Below are positions 19,042 to 28,865 of a stretch of 64,000 nt of DNA, in pieces. The number at the start of each line of letters is the position of its first letter. Within the stretch, counting starts at the first letter, position 1. The stretch spans positions 45,253 through 109,252 of the forward strand of contig JAIXUG010000008.1 of assembly GCA_027484105.1 (NCBI GenBank). The letters are read 5' to 3'. Both the position numbers and the translations under genes were made by a program. The notes beneath the pieces are model-generated. The model was not told the DNA's origin, ran no database searches, and saw only the letters and a list, made by a program, of their open reading frames with translations. The DNA is from Comamonadaceae bacterium. Its GTDB lineage: Bacteria; Pseudomonadota; Gammaproteobacteria; Burkholderiales; Burkholderiaceae_C.

Positions 19042-19377
19042 TTACCAACCCCAGGCCAGGCGCAGTGGAAGGTAGACCGCCATCCCCGCCACAATCGTGA
19101 TCAGCACGTCTCGCCGCCAAAAGTAAGCCGCCATCCCCGCCAGCGCAGCGTACAGGCGCGCGTCTTGCCAAGTGCTGATCAATTCGCCTTGGACGGTGAT
19201 GATTTCCGGCACGACCACCGCCGACAAAGCGGCAATCGGCGCGTACTGCAAGCCTCGTTGTGCCCAATGCGGCAGTTGCCAGGGCTTGCTGGAAATGAAA
19301 AAGAAACTGCGCGCCACCACCGTGACCAGCGCCAGGCCCACGATCACCGCCACGGTCCAGAAATCGGTGACGTTCAT
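19042..19377 (-). CDS. azlD: AzlD-family branched-chain amino acid exporter subunit
   Basis: Small membrane protein of 111 residues with about four hydrophobic helices, in the AzlD family; with AzlC it forms a branched-chain amino acid (or methionine) exporter in other bacteria. Its ATG overlaps the azlC stop as ATGA (19374-19377), so the pair is translationally coupled. Substrate assignment is by family only. Confidence 0.87.
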   Translation of the reverse strand: MNVTDFWTVAVIVGLALVTVVARSFFFISSKPWQLPHWAQRGLQYAPIAALSAVVVPEIITVQGELISTWQDARLYAALAGMAAYFWRRDVLITIVAGMAVYLPLRLAWGW

Positions 19378-20105
19378 GCCGGGGTTCCGGATGCAGGACG
19401 GACCTTTTCAACCGTCAGGCACAAGATCACGGCCACAGCAATCGCCACGACGATGTTGAGTTTGAGCGGCAGATGGTAGGCCACCACGGCCGCCACGCCC
19501 GCCACTGCCGCCGACAAAATGCGCATGCGCGAGCTGGCCAGCGAACACTGGATGCCCAGCAGGCACAAAATGCCCGCAAAGCCCAGACCCCACTCGGGCG
19601 GGATCAGGTTGGCCAGGCCAATGCCCAGCAAGCTGGCCACGATCCAGCTGGCCCAATTCAAAAAATAGTTGCCCGCGAGATAGGCCTCTTGGTTTGTGCG
19701 CTCGACCTCGGTGCTCCCCGGTTCATGAAAACGCCGGGTGAACAGCACATAACTGATGTCGGCCGTGAAATAGCCGTGGCACATGCGCTGCCAGCGCGGC
19801 AGGTGCATGAGGTAAGGCCGCAGATGCAAGCTGAACACCACAAAACGCAGGTTCACACAAAAACCCGTCGCCAAAATCACCCAAGCCGGGGCCCCAGCCA
19901 CCAGCAGCGGAATGGCCGCCAGCTGCGAGCTGCCCGCGAACACCAGCAGGGTCATGGCCACCGCCTCGAACACGCTCATGCCCGACTTGACCATGGCCAC
20001 GCCCGTCATCAGGCCCCAAGCCGCCACCCCGGGCGCTTGCGGCGCCAAATCAATCAAGCCTTGCCGGAACTCGGCGTGTCGGTACAGCGTGGGCCGGAAA
20101 AACAT
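19374..20105 (-). CDS. azlC: AzlC-family branched-chain amino acid exporter
   Basis: Large subunit of the AzlCD exporter, 243 residues with about eight hydrophobic segments. The family features include the F-AGSSQLAAIPL stretch and NLRFVVFSLHLRPYL. The start at 20105 (MFFRPTLY) is chosen because it overlaps the fmt stop as TGATG; the open frame upstream lies inside fmt. Coupled to fmt on one side and azlD on the other, giving a def-fmt-azlC-azlD operon. Confidence 0.9.
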   Translation of the reverse strand: MFFRPTLYRHAEFRQGLIDLAPQAPGVAAWGLMTGVAMVKSGMSVFEAVAMTLLVFAGSSQLAAIPLLVAGAPAWVILATGFCVNLRFVVFSLHLRPYLMHLPRWQRMCHGYFTADISYVLFTRRFHEPGSTEVERTNQEAYLAGNYFLNWASWIVASLLGIGLANLIPPEWGLGFAGILCLLGIQCSLASSRMRILSAAVAGVAAVVAYHLPLKLNIVVAIAVAVILCLTVEKVRPASGTPA

Positions 20106-21076
20106 CAGGCCACCAGCCGTTGACCCGGCTGCAAGGGGCAGCCGCGCAAAAAGTCGGCCGCGCTCAGGCGCTTGCCACCCGGGCGCTGCAATTGCGTCAG
20201 GCACAGCTGGCCTTGACCGCAGGCCACGCGCACACCCGTCGCGTCGGCGCTGAGCACGGTGCCCGGCTCGGCGGCGTGGGCATCGGGTGCCACAGCTTCA
20301 GCCCCGGCTTGCCAGATCTTCAAGGTTTCCACGCCCGTGGCGGTGGCCAAGGGCACCGTCATGCCCGGAAAAGGATCAAAGGCCCGAATGCGGCGCGCCA
20401 GCACCTCGGCGCGCAAGGCCCAGTCCAGCGCCGCCTCGGCCTTGTCGATCTTGTTCGCGTAAGTCACGCCTTCAGCGGGTTGGGGCTGGCGCGGCAAGGC
20501 GTCCAGCTTTGCCAGCGCCTGGACAATGGCTTGCCCGCCCAGCTCGGCCAAGCGGTCATGCAGCACAGCGGTGGTGTCGGTGGGCGCGATGGCGCAGGGC
20601 AAGACCAGCAGCATGTCGCCGGTGTCCAGGCCCGCGTCCATCTGCATGATGGTGATGCCGGTCTGCGCATCGCCCGCCTCGATGGCGCGGTGGATCGGCG
20701 CCGCCCCGCGCCAGCGCGGCAACAGCGAGGCGTGGATGTTCAAGCACCCCTTGGGCGGCAAGTCCAGCACCCATTGCGGCAGGATCAGGCCATAGGCCGC
20801 CACGACCATGGCGTCGGCTTGCGCGTCCAGCAAGGTCTGGCGGGCCGCCGCCGCGTCTTCGGGGTATTTCCCATCAAGCCGCAGACTGCGCGGCTGGGCT
20901 ACCGGCACCTTGTGTTGAAGGGCCCATTGCTTGACGGGCGAGGGCTGCAGCTTCATGCCGCGACCGGCGGGGCGGTCGGGCTGGGTCAGCACCAGGGCGA
21001 TGTCGTGACCTGCTGCATGCAGGGCGGCCAAGGCCACCTGGGCAAATTCGGGGGTGCCCGCAAAAATCAGCCGCAT
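20105..21076 (-). CDS. fmt: methionyl-tRNA formyltransferase
   Basis: Formylates Met-tRNA(fMet) for initiation using 10-formyl-THF. The 323-residue protein has [12 protein letters not shown] at the N-terminus, the catalytic [16 protein letters not shown] segment (Asn113, His115) and the DTGDML motif. It has a C-terminal tRNA-binding domain from about 205. Start at 21076, seven bases after the def stop, so the pair def-fmt is co-transcribed as in most bacteria. Confidence 0.97.
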   Translation of the reverse strand: MRLIFAGTPEFAQVALAALHAAGHDIALVLTQPDRPAGRGMKLQPSPVKQWALQHKVPVAQPRSLRLDGKYPEDAAAARQTLLDAQADAMVVAAYGLILPQWVLDLPPKGCLNIHASLLPRWRGAAPIHRAIEAGDAQTGITIMQMDAGLDTGDMLLVLPCAIAPTDTTAVLHDRLAELGGQAIVQALAKLDALPRQPQPAEGVTYANKIDKAEAALDWALRAEVLARRIRAFDPFPGMTVPLATATGVETLKIWQAGAEAVAPDAHAAEPGTVLSADATGVRVACGQGQLCLTQLQRPGGKRLSAADFLRGCPLQPGQRLVA

Positions 21077-21083
21077 GCCGAGC

Positions 21084-21590
21084 TCAGCGTCCGGCTTTTT
21101 GGGCTTTGACCATCTTGGTCTTAATGCGGCCTTGCTTGAAGGGCGAGAGGTACTCCACAAACACCTTGCCCATCAGGTGGTCCATTTCGTGCTGAATGCA
21201 GATGGCCAGCATGCCCTCGGCCTCGATGGTGCGCGGTTGGCCGTTGCGGTCCAGGGCCGTCACTTTGAGGGCGGTGGCACGCTCGACACCGTCGTAAATG
21301 CCGGGCACCGAGAGGCAGCCCTCTTCACCCTTGACGCGCTCATCGTTCATCCAGGTGATTTCGGGGTTGATCAGCACCATGGGCTGGTTGCGTTCTTCCG
21401 AAGTGTCGATCACCACCAGCCGCTCGTGCACGTCCACCTGCGTGGCCGCCAGACCAATGCCGCCCGCCTCGTACATGGTTTCGACCATGTCATCGATCAA
21501 GGCGTGCACTCGGGCATCCACGGCCTGCACGGGCTTGGCCACCTTGTGCAGGCGTGGATCAGGGTAACAAAGGATGGGGAGCAGGGCCAT
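21084..21590 (-). CDS. def: peptide deformylase
   Basis: Removes the formyl group from nascent proteins. All three class I motifs are present in the 168-residue protein: GGIGLAATQ (43-51), EGCLSV with the metal Cys92, and QHEMDHL with metal His134/His138 and catalytic Glu135. The start at [11 protein letters not shown] (21590) is the family start; an in-frame ATG six codons upstream is unlikely. Confidence 0.97.
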   Translation of the reverse strand: MALLPILCYPDPRLHKVAKPVQAVDARVHALIDDMVETMYEAGGIGLAATQVDVHERLVVIDTSEERNQPMVLINPEITWMNDERVKGEEGCLSVPGIYDGVERATALKVTALDRNGQPRTIEAEGMLAICIQHEMDHLMGKVFVEYLSPFKQGRIKTKMVKAQKAGR

Positions 21591-21616
21591 GGTTTTGCAG
21601 GTCAACAAGAAGGTGT

Positions 21617-22375
21617 TTATTTTCGGTCATTTCGGTGCATGACCCCAGCGCCACCGCCGGATAGCCCATATTGGACAAACTGGATCATGAAACGCGCCAG
21701 GGCCAAACCGTCGTGAGGCTCGGGCAAACTGCCCATGCTGCGCTGGTAATGGTCCTCACCCAAATGCGCCCGTCGCTTGTTCAATAAAAATGCCGACATC
21801 TCGGGTGTGAACTCCGGGTGGGGCTGGATGCAAAACACCTGGTCGCCCACCGCATAGGCGGCCACCGGACATTCGGGCTGGGTCGCCAGCAAGGTGGCGC
21901 CGGGCGGCAAAGCCAGCACCTGGTCCTGATGGCTGGCCAGCAAAGCCATCGGGGCCTGCGCCCCTGGCGAGCGCCCCAGCTGCTCGGGCTGGCCAAGCCA
22001 CTCATAAGACTGGCGGCCTGTGCGCCAGCCCTGCGGGGCTCGCCCCACAGGGGCACCCAGGCAGTGGGCAATCAACTGGTGCCCAAAACAGACCCCGATC
22101 AATGTGTGCTGCGCTTGCAACAAACGGGTCACCTGCTGGCGCAAAGTGACCACCCAGGGCTCATCCGAAAAAGAATCGGCCCGGCTACCGGTCAAGAGCA
22201 CCGCGTCATAGGGGGCAAAGCTGTCCGGGTACTCCCCGTGCCGCGCACTGAAGGTGTCCATCGTGCCTTGGTAGCCCACCTGCTCAAACAAACGCTCAAA
22301 AAGGCTGGCCACACGGGTGTAGCGCTCCACCATGGGCGGATCCAAATCGTCGTTTTCCAAAATGCACAGACGCAT
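21617..22375 (-). CDS. class I glutamine amidotransferase family protein
   Basis: Class I GATase-fold protein of 252 residues (267 if the in-frame ATG at 22420 is used). The nucleophile elbow GVCFGHQ has Cys96, and the HPE motif (in [10 protein letters not shown]) supplies the His/Glu of the triad. No synthetase domain is attached, so it resembles the stand-alone GMP-synthase-like amidotransferases whose role is usually hydrolysis of small glutamyl or glutamine compounds. The substrate is unknown. It lies just upstream of def with a 26-base gap and is divergent from dprA. Confidence 0.85.
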   Translation of the reverse strand: MRLCILENDDLDPPMVERYTRVASLFERLFEQVGYQGTMDTFSARHGEYPDSFAPYDAVLLTGSRADSFSDEPWVVTLRQQVTRLLQAQHTLIGVCFGHQLIAHCLGAPVGRAPQGWRTGRQSYEWLGQPEQLGRSPGAQAPMALLASHQDQVLALPPGATLLATQPECPVAAYAVGDQVFCIQPHPEFTPEMSAFLLNKRRAHLGEDHYQRSMGSLPEPHDGLALARFMIQFVQYGLSGGGAGVMHRNDRK

Positions 22376-22523
22376 GCGTTGCTCAGACTTGAAATCAGGG
22401 TGGGACAGGGTGGGCTGCATGATGACCGCTCATTTTATGGACTTGGCGCGCCTCTGACTTTGCAACACAATCACTTCACCCACAAAAACAAGGACGGCCG
22501 CGATGGCCGCGCAGGGAGACAAG

Positions 22524-23687
22524 ATGGTGAACACCCCCAATGAATTGGGCGCCTGGCTGCGCCTGAGCATGACGCCCGGCGTGGGCCCTGACAGCGCACG
22601 TCGGCTTTTGGCAGCCTTTGGCGAGCCCGAGCTCATTTTTCAGCAAACCGAAGCCGCCTTGTGCCAAGTGCTCAGCCCGCTTCAGGCCCAGGCTGTGCAG
22701 CGCATGCCCGAGGGTTGTGCTGCACTCACACACGAAACCCTCGATTGGCTGCACAGCCAAGCCCACCTGGGCTGTTGCGTGCTGACGCTGGCCGATGCCG
22801 ACTACCCGGCGGCCTGGCTCAACATCCCGGACCCGCCATTCATGCTCTATGCCATGGGGCAAATCAGCCAACTGGGCACACTGGCCAGCAGGCCATCCCT
22901 GGCCATCGTGGGCAGTCGCAACCCCACCCCCCAAGGCACGGACAATGCACGCGAATTTGCCCGCAGTCTGGCCGCCAGCGGCTTGACGATCGTCTCGGGC
23001 CTGGCCCTGGGCGTGGATGGCGCTGCGCACGAAGGCGCCCTGCAGGGCCATCACGGACCGGGCTTGGCCACCATCGCCATCGTCGGCACCGGACTGGACC
23101 GGGTCTACCCGCGTCAGCACCGGGACCTGGCGCACCGCATCGCGCAAAACGGGTTGATCCTGAGCGAATACCCCTTGGGCACACCCCCTTTGCCGCCCAA
23201 CTTCCCACGCCGCAACCGCCTGATCTCCGGTCTGTCCCAGGCCACACTGGTGGTCGAGGCCGCCTTGCAGTCGGGCTCGCTCATCACGGCCAAACAAGCG
23301 CTGGAGCAAGGCCGCGATGTGATGGCCATTCCCGGCTCGATCCATTCGACCCAGTCCAAAGGCTGCCACCTGCTGATCAAACAAGGGGCCAAACTGGTGG
23401 AGTCCGCACAAGATGTGCTGGAAGAGTTGCGCTTGCCTGACGCACTGGCCCAGCGCTCACTCCCCTTGGGGCCCGACCCGAGCGATGCCACCAGCGAGGC
23501 CCAGGACGGTGCACCGCCAGACCCATTGCTGGGCGCCATGGGCCATGACCCGGTGAGTTTGGACGCCCTGCAAGCGCGCTGCGAGTGGCCCACAGCCCAA
23601 TTGCAAGCGCAGTTGCTGGAGTTGGAATTGGCAGGCCAGGTGGGGCGTTTGCCCGGCGGCCTGTTTCAGCGGATCGGTTCGGCCTGA
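22524..23687 (+). CDS. dprA: DNA-processing protein DprA
   Basis: Binds incoming single-stranded DNA and loads RecA during natural transformation. The 387-residue protein has an N-terminal helical (SAM-like) region (about 1-90), a Rossmann domain with AIVGSRNPTPQG (near 127-138), GLALGVDGAAH and PRRNRLISGLS, and a C-terminal winged-helix region (about 330-387). The ATG at 22524 has an ideal GGGAGACAAG leader and is preferred over the in-frame ATG at 22503. Convergent with secF, only 4 bases separating the stops. Confidence 0.96.
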   Translation: MVNTPNELGAWLRLSMTPGVGPDSARRLLAAFGEPELIFQQTEAALCQVLSPLQAQAVQRMPEGCAALTHETLDWLHSQAHLGCCVLTLADADYPAAWLNIPDPPFMLYAMGQISQLGTLASRPSLAIVGSRNPTPQGTDNAREFARSLAASGLTIVSGLALGVDGAAHEGALQGHHGPGLATIAIVGTGLDRVYPRQHRDLAHRIAQNGLILSEYPLGTPPLPPNFPRRNRLISGLSQATLVVEAALQSGSLITAKQALEQGRDVMAIPGSIHSTQSKGCHLLIKQGAKLVESAQDVLEELRLPDALAQRSLPLGPDPSDATSEAQDGAPPDPLLGAMGHDPVSLDALQARCEWPTAQLQAQLLELELAGQVGRLPGGLFQRIGSA

Positions 23688-23691
23688 AAAC

Positions 23692-24642
23692 TCAGACCAC
23701 CGCACCCGAGTTTTCGTCGTTCGGGTCAATGTCTTTCTTGACCGGCTTGACCATGTCTTCACGGCTGATGCCCAACCACATCGCCATGGCCGCGGCCACA
23801 AACACCGACGAGTAAATGCCAAAACAAATGCCAATGGTCAGGGCCATGGCAAAGTGGTGCAGGGTTTCGCCACCAAACAAGAGCATGGACAACACCATGA
23901 TCTGAGTCGAGCCGTGCGTGATGATGGTGCGGCTGATGGTGGAAGTGATGGCGTTGTCGATGACCTCGACCGTGTTCATCTTGCGATAGCGGCGGAAGTT
24001 CTCGCGAATCCGGTCAAAAATCACCACCGACTCGTTGACCGAATAGCCCAGCACCGCCAGCACGGCAGCCAGCACCGCCAGTGAAAACTCCCACTGGAAG
24101 AAGGCAAAAAAGCCCAAGATGATGATCACATCGTGCAAGTTGGCAACGATGGCTGAGACGGCGAACTTCCACTCGAAACGGATGGCCAAGTACAGCATGA
24201 TGCCGCCCACCACAAAGGCCAGCGCCATCAGGCCGTCCTCCACCAGTTCGTCGCCCACTTGCGGTCCCACAAACTCGGTGCGGCGCAGCGTGACATCGGG
24301 GTCATTGGCTTTGAGCGCCGACAGGACCTTCTCGCTTTGCTGCGCAGAGCTCACGCCTTTTTGAGCAGGCAAGCGGATCAAGACCTCCCGGGCAGAACCA
24401 AAGTTCTGCACAAAAACTTCGCCATAACCGAGTGAGGCCACCGTGCCGCGCACCTTTTGCAGGTCGGCGGGTTGGCTGTAGCTCACCTCCATCAAGGTGC
24501 CCCCCGTGAACTCCACCGACAGGTGAAGCCCCCGGCTGAACAAGAAAAACACCGCCAAGACAAAAGTGATGAAGGACACCGCGTTGAGCACCAGCGCGTG
24601 GCGCATGAACGGGATGTCTTTTCTGATTTTGAATAATTCCAT
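23692..24642 (-). CDS. secF: protein translocase subunit SecF
   Basis: Inner-membrane RND-type subunit that works with SecD and YajC to drive late steps of Sec export with the proton gradient. The 316-residue protein shows one N-terminal helix, a periplasmic domain (about 40-135) and five further helices, with the SecF motif ALLAVLGYSVNESVVIFDRIREN-type block in its middle. Lies 13 bases after secD in the yajC-secD-secF operon. Confidence 0.97.
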   Translation of the reverse strand: MELFKIRKDIPFMRHALVLNAVSFITFVLAVFFLFSRGLHLSVEFTGGTLMEVSYSQPADLQKVRGTVASLGYGEVFVQNFGSAREVLIRLPAQKGVSSAQQSEKVLSALKANDPDVTLRRTEFVGPQVGDELVEDGLMALAFVVGGIMLYLAIRFEWKFAVSAIVANLHDVIIILGFFAFFQWEFSLAVLAAVLAVLGYSVNESVVIFDRIRENFRRYRKMNTVEVIDNAITSTISRTIITHGSTQIMVLSMLLFGGETLHHFAMALTIGICFGIYSSVFVAAAMAMWLGISREDMVKPVKKDIDPNDENSGAVV

Positions 24643-24655
24643 GATCCTCGCCCCT

Positions 24656-26533
24656 TCAGTCGGCTTTCACCGCAGTGCCCGCCTCGGGCCGCCACACGGT
24701 GCCAATCGAGACCGATTTGAGTTTCTTTTTACCGCCATACCAAAGGTTGACCAGGCCACGCGAGAAAAACACAGCCGAAAACATGCTGGTCAGAATGCCG
24801 ATGCAGTGCACCACAGCAAAACCGCGCACCGGCCCGGAGCCAAAGGCCAGCAAGGCCACACCGGCAATCAAGGTGGTGATGTTGGAGTCCAAAATCGTGG
24901 CCCAAGCACGGTCATAGCCCGCATGGATGGCCGCCTGTGGGCTGGCGCCATTGCGCAGCTCTTCGCGCACACGCTCATTGATCAGCACGTTCGAGTCGAT
25001 CGCCATGCCCAAAGCCAGCGCCATCGCGGCCATGCCAGGCAAGGTCAGTGTGGCTTGCAGCATCGACAAGATGGCGACCAGGAACAGCAGGTTGACACCC
25101 AAGGCAATGCCGGAGAACAAACCGAACATGGCGTAATAAATGGCCATGAAAATCACGATCACCACGAAGCCCCAGATCACGCTGTTGAAGCCCTTGGCGA
25201 TGTTCTCGGCCCCCAGGCTCGGGCCAATGGTGCGCTCTTCGATGATTTCCATCGGTGCGGCCAGCGAACCCGCACGCAATAACAGCGCCGTGTCGTTGGC
25301 CTCGACCGTGGTCATGCGGCCCGAAATCTGCACGCGACCGCCACCGATCTCGGCACGGATCACCGGGGCCGTGACCACTTCGCCCTTGCCCTTTTCGAAC
25401 AGGATGATGGCCATGCGCTTGCCCACGTTGTCGCGGGTCACATCCTTGAAGATGCGTGCCCCCTTGCCGTCCAGCGTCAGGTTCACCACCGGCTCTTGGG
25501 TCTGGCTGTCAAAGCCAGGCTGGGCATCGGTCAGGTTGTCGCCCGTGAGCACCACCTGCTTCTTGACGATCAGCGCACGCCCATCGCGCTCCAGATAGCG
25601 CTCGGTGCCAAAAGGCACGATGCCACCTTGTTCAGCGGCACGCGCTTCGGTGCTTTCGTCCACCATGCGCACCTCGAGGGTGGCGGTGCGGCCCAAAATG
25701 TCTTTGGCCTTGGCCGTGTCCTGCACCCCAGGCAACTGCACCACGATGCGGTCCAGACCCTGCTGCTGGATCACTGGCTCGGCCACGCCGAGTTCATTGA
25801 TCCGGTTGTGCAGCGTGGTGATGTTTTGCTTCAACGCCTGCTCTTGCACCTTGCGAGCGGCTTCAGGCTTGATGTTGACCACCAAACGCAGCTCGGCACC
25901 TTCGGTCACTTCACGCGATTGCAGATCGGCAAACTGGTCGGTGATCACGCGCTTGGCGGCATCTTGTTGCTGGGCGTCGCGCAGGCGAATTTCGATGTTC
26001 TGACCGTTTCGGGTGATGCCGCCATGGCGAATGTCTTTTTCGCGCATGACACTGCGCAAGTCACCGGTCAGGGCCTCCACACGCTGGTTCAGAGCGGCTT
26101 GCATGTCCACCTGCAGCATGAAGTGAACGCCGCCCCGCAGGTCCAGGCCCAGATACATGGGCGATGCATACAAAGCGGTCAACCAGGCAGGCGATCTCGA
26201 CACCAGATTCAAAGCCACCACGAATTGCGGATCCGAAGCGTCCGGGATCAAGGCTTTCTGGATCGCATCCTTGGCCTTGAGCTGCTCATCGGTGCTGTCC
26301 AGGCGTACGCGAACTGAACCACCATCGAGCACCAAGCTCTGCGGTGTGATGCTGCTGGTTTTGAGCGCGTCTTCGACTTTTTGCAAAGTCGAAGTGTCCA
26401 CCTTGATGGTGGCCTTGCCCGACGAGACCTGCACGGCAGGCGCCTCGCCAAAGAAATTGGGCAAGGTGTAAACCGTACCCAACAACAAGGCGATCACGAT
26501 GACCAGATATTTCCAGACCGGGTAACGGTTCAT
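24656..26533 (-). CDS. secD: protein translocase subunit SecD
   Basis: Large RND-type partner of SecF, 625 residues. N-terminal membrane helix (about 5-24), a large periplasmic domain with the LGLDLRGGVHFMLQVD block, and a C-terminal five-helix bundle with ALGMAIDSNVLINERVREE. The start is the ATG at 26533 (MNRYPVWK), since the nine codons upstream lie in the leader. Precedes secF and follows yajC with a 69-base gap. Confidence 0.97.
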   Translation of the reverse strand: MNRYPVWKYLVIVIALLLGTVYTLPNFFGEAPAVQVSSGKATIKVDTSTLQKVEDALKTSSITPQSLVLDGGSVRVRLDSTDEQLKAKDAIQKALIPDASDPQFVVALNLVSRSPAWLTALYASPMYLGLDLRGGVHFMLQVDMQAALNQRVEALTGDLRSVMREKDIRHGGITRNGQNIEIRLRDAQQQDAAKRVITDQFADLQSREVTEGAELRLVVNIKPEAARKVQEQALKQNITTLHNRINELGVAEPVIQQQGLDRIVVQLPGVQDTAKAKDILGRTATLEVRMVDESTEARAAEQGGIVPFGTERYLERDGRALIVKKQVVLTGDNLTDAQPGFDSQTQEPVVNLTLDGKGARIFKDVTRDNVGKRMAIILFEKGKGEVVTAPVIRAEIGGGRVQISGRMTTVEANDTALLLRAGSLAAPMEIIEERTIGPSLGAENIAKGFNSVIWGFVVIVIFMAIYYAMFGLFSGIALGVNLLFLVAILSMLQATLTLPGMAAMALALGMAIDSNVLINERVREELRNGASPQAAIHAGYDRAWATILDSNITTLIAGVALLAFGSGPVRGFAVVHCIGILTSMFSAVFFSRGLVNLWYGGKKKLKSVSIGTVWRPEAGTAVKAD

Positions 26534-26602
26534 AAAGACTCGCCTGCAAGAAAGAAACAAGAGGCCCGGTGAAAACAGGGCCCCGAAAAGAGAGCGTTCA
26601 GA

Positions 26603-26935
26603 TTATTTGATCGTGCCTTTGGGCAACACCTGCACCACAGCGCTGCGCTGCATCTGGATTTCCACGCCAGCGGCCATTTCAACGCCAATGTAAGCGTCAC
26701 CGATCTTGCTGACTTTGCCCAGCAGGCCCCCCGCTGTCACCACCTCATCGCCCTTGGCCAAGGCATCCACCATGGCGCGATGCTCTTTTTGCTTCTTCAT
26801 CTGGGGACGGATCATCACGAAGTACAAAACCGCGAACATCAACAGCAAAGGCAGCATGCTCATCAATGAGGACTGTAAATCGCCCCCCGAAGCGGCGGCA
26901 GGAGCGGCTTGAGCAAAAGCTGAAGAAATGAACAT
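26603..26935 (-). CDS. yajC: Sec translocon accessory protein YajC
   Basis: Single-span membrane protein of 110 residues (hydrophobic segment near 27-45) followed by the cytoplasmic YajC domain with FVMIRPQMKKQKEH and GDEVVTAGGLLGKV, the family hallmarks. Heads the yajC-secD-secF operon. In many proteobacteria queA and tgt precede yajC; here a divergent nitrile hydratase gene does. Confidence 0.96.
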   Translation of the reverse strand: MFISSAFAQAAPAAASGGDLQSSLMSMLPLLLMFAVLYFVMIRPQMKKQKEHRAMVDALAKGDEVVTAGGLLGKVSKIGDAYIGVEMAAGVEIQMQRSAVVQVLPKGTIK

Positions 26936-27114
26936 GGGGTCTCCAAAAAATCAAATCGGTTTGAACGGGTGACACCCACGGCATGCCGCAGGCGAAGCCG
27001 CCATTGTATGCGGCGCTATGATCACTTCCAAAAGCCCGTTCGACTCAGGGAAAGCCCCAAGAAAGTGCCGGGGCCACCCCATCTGAACGGCTCCAACCCT
27101 GACAGGAGACACCC

Positions 27115-27780
27115 ATGCCACCCGCCCACGGTCATCCACCCGAGGCCCATGCCGGTCACCCCCACGGTCACGCACATGACCACGCACACAGCACCCTGAG
27201 CGAGATGGACCTGCGGGTGCGTGCCCTGGAGACCCTGTTGACGCAAAAAGGCTATCTGGACCCTGCCGCCGTGGACCGCATCATTGAAACCTACGAGGTG
27301 CACGTGGGTCCGCACAATGGCGCCAAAGTGGTGGCCCGCGCTTGGGACGACCCCCATTTTCGGGACTGGCTGCTGCAAGACGCCACCGCCGCCATCGCTT
27401 CGATGGACTACACCGGACGCCAGGGGGAACACATGGTGGCCGTGCCCAATACCCCTGACACGCACAACCTGGTGGTCTGCACCCTGTGCAGCTGCTACCC
27501 CTGGCCCGTGCTGGGCCTGCCCCCGGTTTGGTACAAGAGCGCCGCTTACCGCTCACGCGCCGTGATCGAGCCGCGCGCCGTGCTGGCCGATTTCGGGCTC
27601 ACACTGCCCCCGGGCCAAAACATCCGCGTGTGGGATTCCACCGCCGAAGTACGTTACCTGGTGCTGCCCGAGCGCCCTGCAGGCACCGAAGGCTGGACGC
27701 AAGAACAATTGGCCACCCTGGTCACACGCGACGCCATGATCGGCACCGGCCTGGCCCTGAACCCCAAGGAGGCCGCATGA
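27115..27780 (+). CDS. nthA: nitrile hydratase alpha subunit, cobalt-type motif, His-rich N-terminus
   Basis: Catalytic subunit hydrating nitriles to amides. The metal-binding claw CTLCSC is at 122-127 in the [16 protein letters not shown] block; Thr at the second position is the cobalt-type signature (iron enzymes have CSLCSC). Of 221 residues the first 25 hold nine His, a leader I do not know as a standard part of the family. A clear AGGAG ribosome-binding site precedes the ATG. The order alpha then beta is the one more often seen with iron-type enzymes. Beta overlaps by ATGA. Confidence 0.93.
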   Translation: MPPAHGHPPEAHAGHPHGHAHDHAHSTLSEMDLRVRALETLLTQKGYLDPAAVDRIIETYEVHVGPHNGAKVVARAWDDPHFRDWLLQDATAAIASMDYTGRQGEHMVAVPNTPDTHNLVVCTLCSCYPWPVLGLPPVWYKSAAYRSRAVIEPRAVLADFGLTLPPGQNIRVWDSTAEVRYLVLPERPAGTEGWTQEQLATLVTRDAMIGTGLALNPKEAA

Positions 27781-28454
27781 ATGGCGTGCACGACATGGGT
27801 GGTCTGCAAGGCTATGGCCCGGTTCAAATTGAAGCCAACGAACCGCTGTTTCATGGTGAATGGGAGCGCCGTGCCTTGGGGGTGACGGTGGCCATGGGTG
27901 CCAGCGGCCTGTGGAACATCGATCTGGCCTGCTCGGCCCGTGAGTCTTTGCCCCCGCTGGACTATGTGCAAGGCCCTTACTACGCCATCTGGATCAAGGC
28001 GCTGCAAAAGCTGCTGATCGAGCGGGGCCTGATCACCGAACAAGAACTGGCCCAAGGCCAGCCCATCACGCCGCCCGTGGCGGGCGTGCGGGTGCTCCAA
28101 GCCGCCGAGGTCGATGCGGCGCTGGCCAAAGGCAGCCCAGCCGACCGCCCCAGCACCCGAGCGCCACGCTTTGCCGTGGGCCAGCGGGTGCGCGCCCTGA
28201 ACCTCAACCCCCCAGGCCACACCCGTTTGCCGCGCTATGTGCGGGGCCACGTGGGTACGGTGGTGCTGCACCACGGCAGCCACGTATTGCCCGACCAGCA
28301 TGTCAACCAGATGCTGCCGCCATTTGATGGCACGGCCGAGCACCTCTACACCGTGGTGTTTGACGGCACCGAGCTGTGGGGCCCCCAGGCCGAAGCCGGG
28401 CACCAGGTGAGCGTGGACGCCTGGGAGTCTTATCTGGAAGCGCTTCCCTCTTGA
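27777..28454 (+). CDS. nthB: nitrile hydratase beta subunit
   Basis: Structural subunit completing the alpha-beta nitrile hydratase active site, 225 residues. The N-terminus [16 protein letters not shown] is the family signature; the C-terminal half has the SH3-like barrel with [19 protein letters not shown] and ELWG. Starts within the alpha stop as ATGA, so alpha and beta are translationally coupled for equimolar assembly. A predicted linker (about 105-135) is Ala/Pro-rich. Confidence 0.94.
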   Translation: MNGVHDMGGLQGYGPVQIEANEPLFHGEWERRALGVTVAMGASGLWNIDLACSARESLPPLDYVQGPYYAIWIKALQKLLIERGLITEQELAQGQPITPPVAGVRVLQAAEVDAALAKGSPADRPSTRAPRFAVGQRVRALNLNPPGHTRLPRYVRGHVGTVVLHHGSHVLPDQHVNQMLPPFDGTAEHLYTVVFDGTELWGPQAEAGHQVSVDAWESYLEALPS

Positions 28455-28464
28455 TCGCACCCCC

Positions 28465-28865
28465 ATGAACAATGCCATCCAAGACCTGAACGAGCTGGCC
28501 CGCGCCTGCGGCGAGGCTTTCCCCTGCCCGCCACCGCCAACAACGGCGTGGTGTTTGAAGAGCCCTGGCAAGCCCATGCCTTTGCCATGACGCTGCAGCT
28601 GCACGACCAAGGCGTATTCACTTGGCCCGAATGGGCAGCCGCACTGACCCGCGAAATCCGCACGGGCCAAACGCGCGGCGAAGCCAGCGACGGCAGCCTG
28701 TATTACACCCACTGGCTCAACGCCCTGGAGCAACTGGTCATCGACCGTCAACTGGGCACGCCCGATGAAATCCATGATTTGGAGCACGCCTGGGCCGACG
28801 CCGCCGAGCGCACGCCACACGGCCAAGCCATCGTGCTGAACACCAAGGAAAGAGGCCCCGCTTGA
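28465..28865 (+). pseudogene. nitrile hydratase accessory protein, frameshifted
   Basis: The ATG at 28465 opens a frame encoding MNNAIQDLNELARACGEAFP, the expected start of the nitrile hydratase accessory family. That frame then runs into a stop at about 28587. The conserved remainder (LPATANNGVVFEEPW onward, then HDQGVFTWPEWAAAL) lies in the neighbouring frame to 28865. Restoring one C in the CCCC run at 28521-28524 joins both halves into one protein of about 133 residues. Genuine mutation, phase variation and sequencing error cannot be told apart here. The family resembles the beta N-terminus and assists metal insertion or maturation. Confidence 0.8.
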
